DNA of 11,594 nt from Gemmatimonadales bacterium UBA1120 (lineage in GTDB: Bacteria; Gemmatimonadota; Gemmatimonadetes; Longimicrobiales; Gaopeijiaceae): NCBI GenBank assembly GCA_002313925.1, contig DCAZ01000137.1:21309-32902 (forward strand), given 5' to 3'. The notes under the pieces are model-generated. The model was not told the origin of the DNA. It did no database searches and was given only the letters and a program-made list of their open reading frames with translations. The translations under genes were made by a program, and so were the position numbers. Positions 9,204-11,594 of the stretch are shown piece after piece (position 1 is the stretch's first letter; every line of letters begins with the position of its first letter).

Positions 9204-9219
9204 CCGGCTAAATCGCCGG
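9204..9219 (-). other. Small GC-rich hairpin just upstream of the rplL ribosome binding site
   Basis: In the mRNA sense, CCGGC and GCCGG form a perfect 5-bp stem around the loop GATTTA, ending 8 bases before AGGAGGA. No T-run follows, so it is not a terminator. It could hold the rplL leader open or mark a processed 5' end; that is inference. Confidence 0.4.
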
Positions 9220-9264
9220 CGTTTGGGTTTGACTCTACCTGTACTAGAAATGCGTCTGTATCTG

Positions 9265-9300
9265 ACCAGCTATATCCTCTCTTCAGGAAGAGGGGCTGAT
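9265..9300 (-). other. Extended hairpin in the rplJ-rplL spacer
   Basis: In the mRNA sense an outer stem ATCAGC/GCTGGT (6 bp with one T-G wobble; 9300-9295 with 9270-9265) encloses an inner stem with CTCTT/AAGAG (9292-9288 with 9283-9279) and loop CCTG. A C-A mismatch, a flanking C-G pair and a bulge of about 6 bases (around 9271-9276) lie between the two stems. It begins 17 bases after the rplJ stop codon. No T-run follows the stem. A role in RNA processing or stability is possible but unproven. Confidence 0.4.
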
Positions 9301-9317
9301 AGTTAGTCATCCTAATC

Positions 9318-9863
9318 TTATTCATCCTCTTCCTCAGCTAGCTCCTCGGGTCCTCTTGCTTGAAGCGCTCCGAGGAGACCCGCCATTTCTTGCAGCTTCG
9401 CCCCTAATACACTAGCAAGCTCTGCTAATGGTGCCTCCAGAACGCCGGCTAGCTGGGCAAGAAGCACTTCACGTGATGGGATTTTTGCAATCCGATCTAT
9501 TTGGGCGGTATCAAGGATCTCCGCATCCATGATACCGAGTTTGAAAGCTGGTTTCTTGTCGTGAAGCTTCGCGAACTCGCTCAGTGCCTTGGCCGGGGCT
9601 ACGGGCCCATCGTAACCGAACACCATTCCTGTGGGACCCTCGAGGTTTTCCGTGATGTCCGGTAATTCTGTTTCAGCAAATGCGAGTTTCGCGAGTCGGT
9701 TTTTCACGACGAGATACTCAGCTCCTGATTCCTTGAGCGACCGCCGAAGGCCTGTCATCTCCTTGACACTTAACCCTGTGAAATCTGTCAGGTAGACAAC
9801 CGGTGCCTTATTCAGACGGTCTCGGAGTTCCGTAACGAAGGTCTCCTTGGCTCCACGATCCAT
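9318..9863 (-). CDS. rplJ: 50S ribosomal protein L10
   Basis: L10 anchors the L7/L12 dimers to the L11/23S rRNA base of the ribosomal stalk. It has 181 residues, a little longer than E. coli (165). The globular N-terminal domain includes VVYLTDFTGLSVKEMTGLR (22-40) and LVVKNRLAKLAF (51-62), both typical of L10. After the IPSRE junction (128-132) a long Leu/Ala-rich helix runs to about residue 170 and forms the L7/L12 binding platform; the protein ends in an acidic tail (EELAEEEDE). The ATG overlaps the rplA stop by one base (TGATG). A GGAAAGG element inside the rplA end lies 6 bases before the ATG, so translation is probably coupled to rplA. In E. coli, rplJ has its own leader bound by L10-L12; no room exists for such a leader here unless it lies within rplA. 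Confidence 0.98.
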   Translation of the reverse strand: MDRGAKETFVTELRDRLNKAPVVYLTDFTGLSVKEMTGLRRSLKESGAEYLVVKNRLAKLAFAETELPDITENLEGPTGMVFGYDGPVAPAKALSEFAKLHDKKPAFKLGIMDAEILDTAQIDRIAKIPSREVLLAQLAGVLEAPLAELASVLGAKLQEMAGLLGALQARGPEELAEEEDE

Positions 9864-10561
9864 CAGGCACCTTTCCCGTAGAGATTGGTGTCGATGCCCA
9901 CGCCTGGTCCCATCGTGCTCGATACGGTAACGCTCTTGAGGTACGTGCCCTTCACGCCCGAGGGCCTTGCTCTCACAATTTCATCCATGAACGCACCGAG
10001 GTTCTCACTGAGTTGCTCCTCAGAAAAAGAAGCCTTCCCGATTGGTGCATGGATATTCCCAGTCTTGTCGACCCGGAACTCTATCTTACCAGCTTTAATC
10101 TCTTTAACAGCGCGGCTGATATCGAACGTCACAGTGCCGGCTTTGGGTGTAGGCATCAATCCGCGAGGGCCTAATACACGCCCAAGGGGGCCTACTTTGC
10201 CCATCAGGTCGGGGGTGACGACACATACATCGAAATCCAACCAACCATCTTGGATCTTCTCTACAAATTCAACACCCACGTAATCCGCACCTGCTTCTTG
10301 GGCTTCCGCCTCTTTCTCACCTTGTGCTACGACTAATACACGTACGGATTTTCCTGTCCCATGAGGCAGGGCAACTGTTCCGCGAACCAGTTCATCTGCC
10401 TTGCGAGGGTCTACTCCTAGTCGGGTAGCAACCTCCACAGTCTCGTCAAAGCCTGCGGATGCGAGTTCCTTCACGAGCTTCACAGCCTCTCCTGGGGCAA
10501 ACTTCACACCCATAGAGATTTCAGCGCGCGCTTCGGAGTATCGTTTGCTCTTCTTGGCCAT
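9863..10561 (-). CDS. rplA: 50S ribosomal protein L1
   Basis: L1 forms the mobile L1 stalk at the ribosomal E site, helps release deacylated tRNA, and in many bacteria and archaea represses its own operon by binding mRNA that mimics its rRNA site. The 232 residues match the family length (E. coli 234). The ribosomal L1 signature region GKVGPLGRVLGPRGLMPTPK lies at 121-140, followed by AGTVT. Conserved flanks include ADELVRGTVALPHGTGK (55-71) and, near the C-terminus, GTYLKSVTVSSTMGPG (205-220). The ATG lies only 4 bases from a weak GGTG element (10566-10569), and the 77-bp leader carries a strong hairpin, so the initiation region looks suited to regulation. The TGA stop overlaps the rplJ ATG by one base. 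Confidence 0.99.
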   Translation of the reverse strand: MAKKSKRYSEARAEISMGVKFAPGEAVKLVKELASAGFDETVEVATRLGVDPRKADELVRGTVALPHGTGKSVRVLVVAQGEKEAEAQEAGADYVGVEFVEKIQDGWLDFDVCVVTPDLMGKVGPLGRVLGPRGLMPTPKAGTVTFDISRAVKEIKAGKIEFRVDKTGNIHAPIGKASFSEEQLSENLGAFMDEIVRARPSGVKGTYLKSVTVSSTMGPGVGIDTNLYGKGA

Positions 10562-10569
10562 CTAACACC

Positions 10570-10615
10570 GAGCCGTTCGTTTCCCCTTCCACCGCTGACG
10601 GCTCTCAGTCGGTGG
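10570..10615 (-). promoter_or_regulatory. Candidate H-type pseudoknot or hairpin in the rplA leader
   Basis: In mRNA sense, CCACCG (10615-10610) pairs with CGGTGG (10594-10589), then after a single bulged A (10609) CTGA (10608-10605) pairs with TCAG (10598-10595), giving 10 bp and a 6-base loop GAGCCG (10604-10599). That loop is perfectly complementary to CGGCTC at 10575-10570, just before the weak GGTG ribosome binding element (10569-10566) of rplA. Stem 1 of 10 bp, stem 2 of 5-6 bp and an A/G-rich connecting loop of about 13 bases fit an H-type pseudoknot. Alternatively GAGCCGT and ACGGCTC could form a competing 7-bp hairpin. No T-run follows, so it is not a terminator. A role as an L1 autoregulatory site is inference; in E. 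coli the L1 site lies upstream of rplK. Confidence 0.55.
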
Positions 10616-10638
10616 TGCGGGTGGGGTCTGTTAAAGCA

Positions 10639-11193
10639 CTACCCCTCTTCTGCCACGTCTACTGCTACTCCATCATATTCTTCAGTTTCTGTCGCTACCT
10701 CGCCCGAATCTCCACCTTGGGCCTTGGTTTCCGAAGGGTCCACGATCTCTACATTCCTGGCCTCCTCAGACCCAGCAATCACTACACCCATCGACCGCGC
10801 TGTACCGGCTATCATCTGCGCTCCTGCGTCGATGTCATTAGCGTTCAAGTCCTCCATTTTCATCTCAGCAATCTTTTCGAGCTGGGCCCTGGTAATCTGA
10901 CCCACCTTGGACCGATTTGGTTCACCCGAGCCCGATGAGAGTCCAATCTCCCGCATGATTAGAACTGACGCAGGTGGTGTTTTGGTGATGAATGAGAAGG
11001 ATCGGTCGGCATAAACGTTTATCTCAACCGGGATCGTGATCCCTTGCTTGTCCTGAGTTTTTGCATTGAACTGCTTGCAAAACTCCATGATGTTGAGCCC
11101 ATGCTGACCGAGGGCAGGACCCACGGGCGGCGCTGGGTTAGCCTGCCCACCCGGCACATGGAGTTTGATGAAACCGATAACCTTTTTTGCCAT
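10639..11193 (-). CDS. rplK: 50S ribosomal protein L11 with acidic C-terminal extension
   Basis: L11 forms the base of the GTPase-associated stalk with 23S rRNA, contacts EF-G and the stringent factor RelA/SpoT pathway, and is the partner in thiostrepton binding. Residues 1-141 match the complete family (E. coli 142): N-terminal GGQANPAPPVGPALGQHGLN (15-34) with the conserved P22 and P26 of the drug and factor site, and the C-terminal rRNA-binding domain with GQITRAQLEKIAEMKMEDLN (98-117) and AGTARSMGVVIAG (129-141). Residues 142-184 are an added tail with 14 acidic and only 2 basic residues and no recognisable fold. It is in frame without interruption up to a TAG stop. The ATG is 30 bases after nusG; AAGGA (11206-11210) lies 12 bases upstream, a somewhat long spacing. 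Confidence 0.98.
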   Translation of the reverse strand: MAKKVIGFIKLHVPGGQANPAPPVGPALGQHGLNIMEFCKQFNAKTQDKQGITIPVEINVYADRSFSFITKTPPASVLIMREIGLSSGSGEPNRSKVGQITRAQLEKIAEMKMEDLNANDIDAGAQMIAGTARSMGVVIAGSEEARNVEIVDPSETKAQGGDSGEVATETEEYDGVAVDVAEEG

Positions 11194-11223
11194 TCTATAT
11201 CAACGTCCTTACAGCCTTCACGC

Positions 11224-11594
11224 TCAATAGCCTTGCAAGTCTGTATAGTCGAGTTCGACTGATGTCGGGCGACCGAATAGTGAGACCTCAACCTTTACTT
11301 TCCCCTTATCCGGATAGACTTCCTGGACCGTCCCGCTGAAATCAGTGAACGGCCCCTGGGTTACCTCAACCACCTGGTCAACGTGGAAGGGAATCTCTTC
11401 ATAAGCCTCATCCTCTTTCTCTTCCTCAACACCAAGGATTTTATTGATCTCATCGTCACGCAAAGGCTGTGGAGTTTTCCCCTGTCCTACAAACTTGATG
11501 ACACCCTGGATGTTATTGATCACGTGCTGAGTACGCTCATTGAGCAGCATCTCGACAAGGACATAGCCCGGATAAAGCCGCTTTGTTACGGTGA
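11224..11594 (-). CDS. nusG: Transcription termination/antitermination factor NusG (3' part, 5' end outside window)
   Basis: NusG binds the RNA polymerase clamp through its N-terminal NGN domain and uses its C-terminal KOW domain to contact Rho, S10/NusE or the ribosome. Only the last 122 codons are visible; the reading frame is open to the window edge, so the ATG at 11550 is internal. The segment KRLYPGYVLVEMLLNE begins a few residues in and matches the core of the NGN domain; VIKFVGQGKTPQPL closes it. A short, strongly acidic linker (VEEEKEDEAYEE) precedes the KOW domain, which starts near FHVDQVVEVTQGPFTDFSG and ends with VELDYTDLQGY and a TGA stop. E. coli NusG is 181 residues, so about 60 or more residues are missing. 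It is the first visible gene of the cluster, in its usual place before rplK. Confidence 0.96.
   Translation of the reverse strand, partial: TVTKRLYPGYVLVEMLLNERTQHVINNIQGVIKFVGQGKTPQPLRDDEINKILGVEEEKEDEAYEEIPFHVDQVVEVTQGPFTDFSGTVQEVYPDKGKVKVEVSLFGRPTSVELDYTDLQGY

Noticed and set aside
10589..10615. Hairpin after rplK as a terminator
   Set aside because: It is followed by AAGGGGAAACG with no T-run, and essential genes continue immediately downstream; a leader structure is the better reading.
11548..11550. ATG at 11550 as the nusG start
   Set aside because: The frame stays open upstream to the window edge and encodes conserved NGN-domain residues (KRLYPGYVLVE), so this methionine is internal.

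Overview
The window is one uninterrupted, minus-strand stretch of the core bacterial transcription and translation gene cluster nusG-rplK-rplA-rplJ-rplL-rpoB-rpoC. It encodes the transcription factor NusG (cut by the right edge), ribosomal proteins L11, L1, L10 and L7/L12, and the RNA polymerase beta and beta-prime subunits. Transcription runs from right (high coordinates) to left. About 95 % of the window is coding. No mobile element, CRISPR array, tRNA or rRNA gene was found, and I see no sign of an unknown multi-gene system.

Organism: gene order and protein sequences are clearly bacterial. Beta-prime carries a large insert in the trigger loop (the SI3 position of E. coli), and beta carries inserts at the E. 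coli SI1 and SI2 positions. This points to a Gram-negative-type lineage rather than Firmicutes or Actinobacteria. Base composition looks near 50 % GC. The proteins recall FCB-group or Gemmatimonadota-like bacteria, but that is an impression, not a demonstrated assignment.

Layout, in transcription order: nusG (11594-11224, 5' end missing), a 30-bp gap, rplK (11193-10639), a 77-bp gap with a strong hairpin and possible pseudoknot, rplA (10561-9863), a 1-base TGATG overlap, rplJ (9863-9318), a 139-bp gap with two hairpins and a strong ribosome binding site, rplL (9178-8795), a 188-bp structured gap, rpoB with a TTG start (8606-4326), zero spacing, and rpoC (4325-33). Bases 1-32 lie after rpoC and show nothing recognisable. 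No promoter is visible, so the operon promoter is probably upstream of the window. No convincing intrinsic terminator is present.

The genes work together. L10 and several L7/L12 dimers form the ribosomal stalk, L11 forms its base and L1 the opposite stalk. NusG binds RNA polymerase and can couple it to the ribosome, and beta and beta-prime form the catalytic core. The unusual parts are lineage-specific: a roughly 130-residue insert in beta, a roughly 43-residue acidic tail on L11, a charged loop near the beta N-terminus, and RNA structures in three of the gaps that could set the different protein levels this operon must produce.
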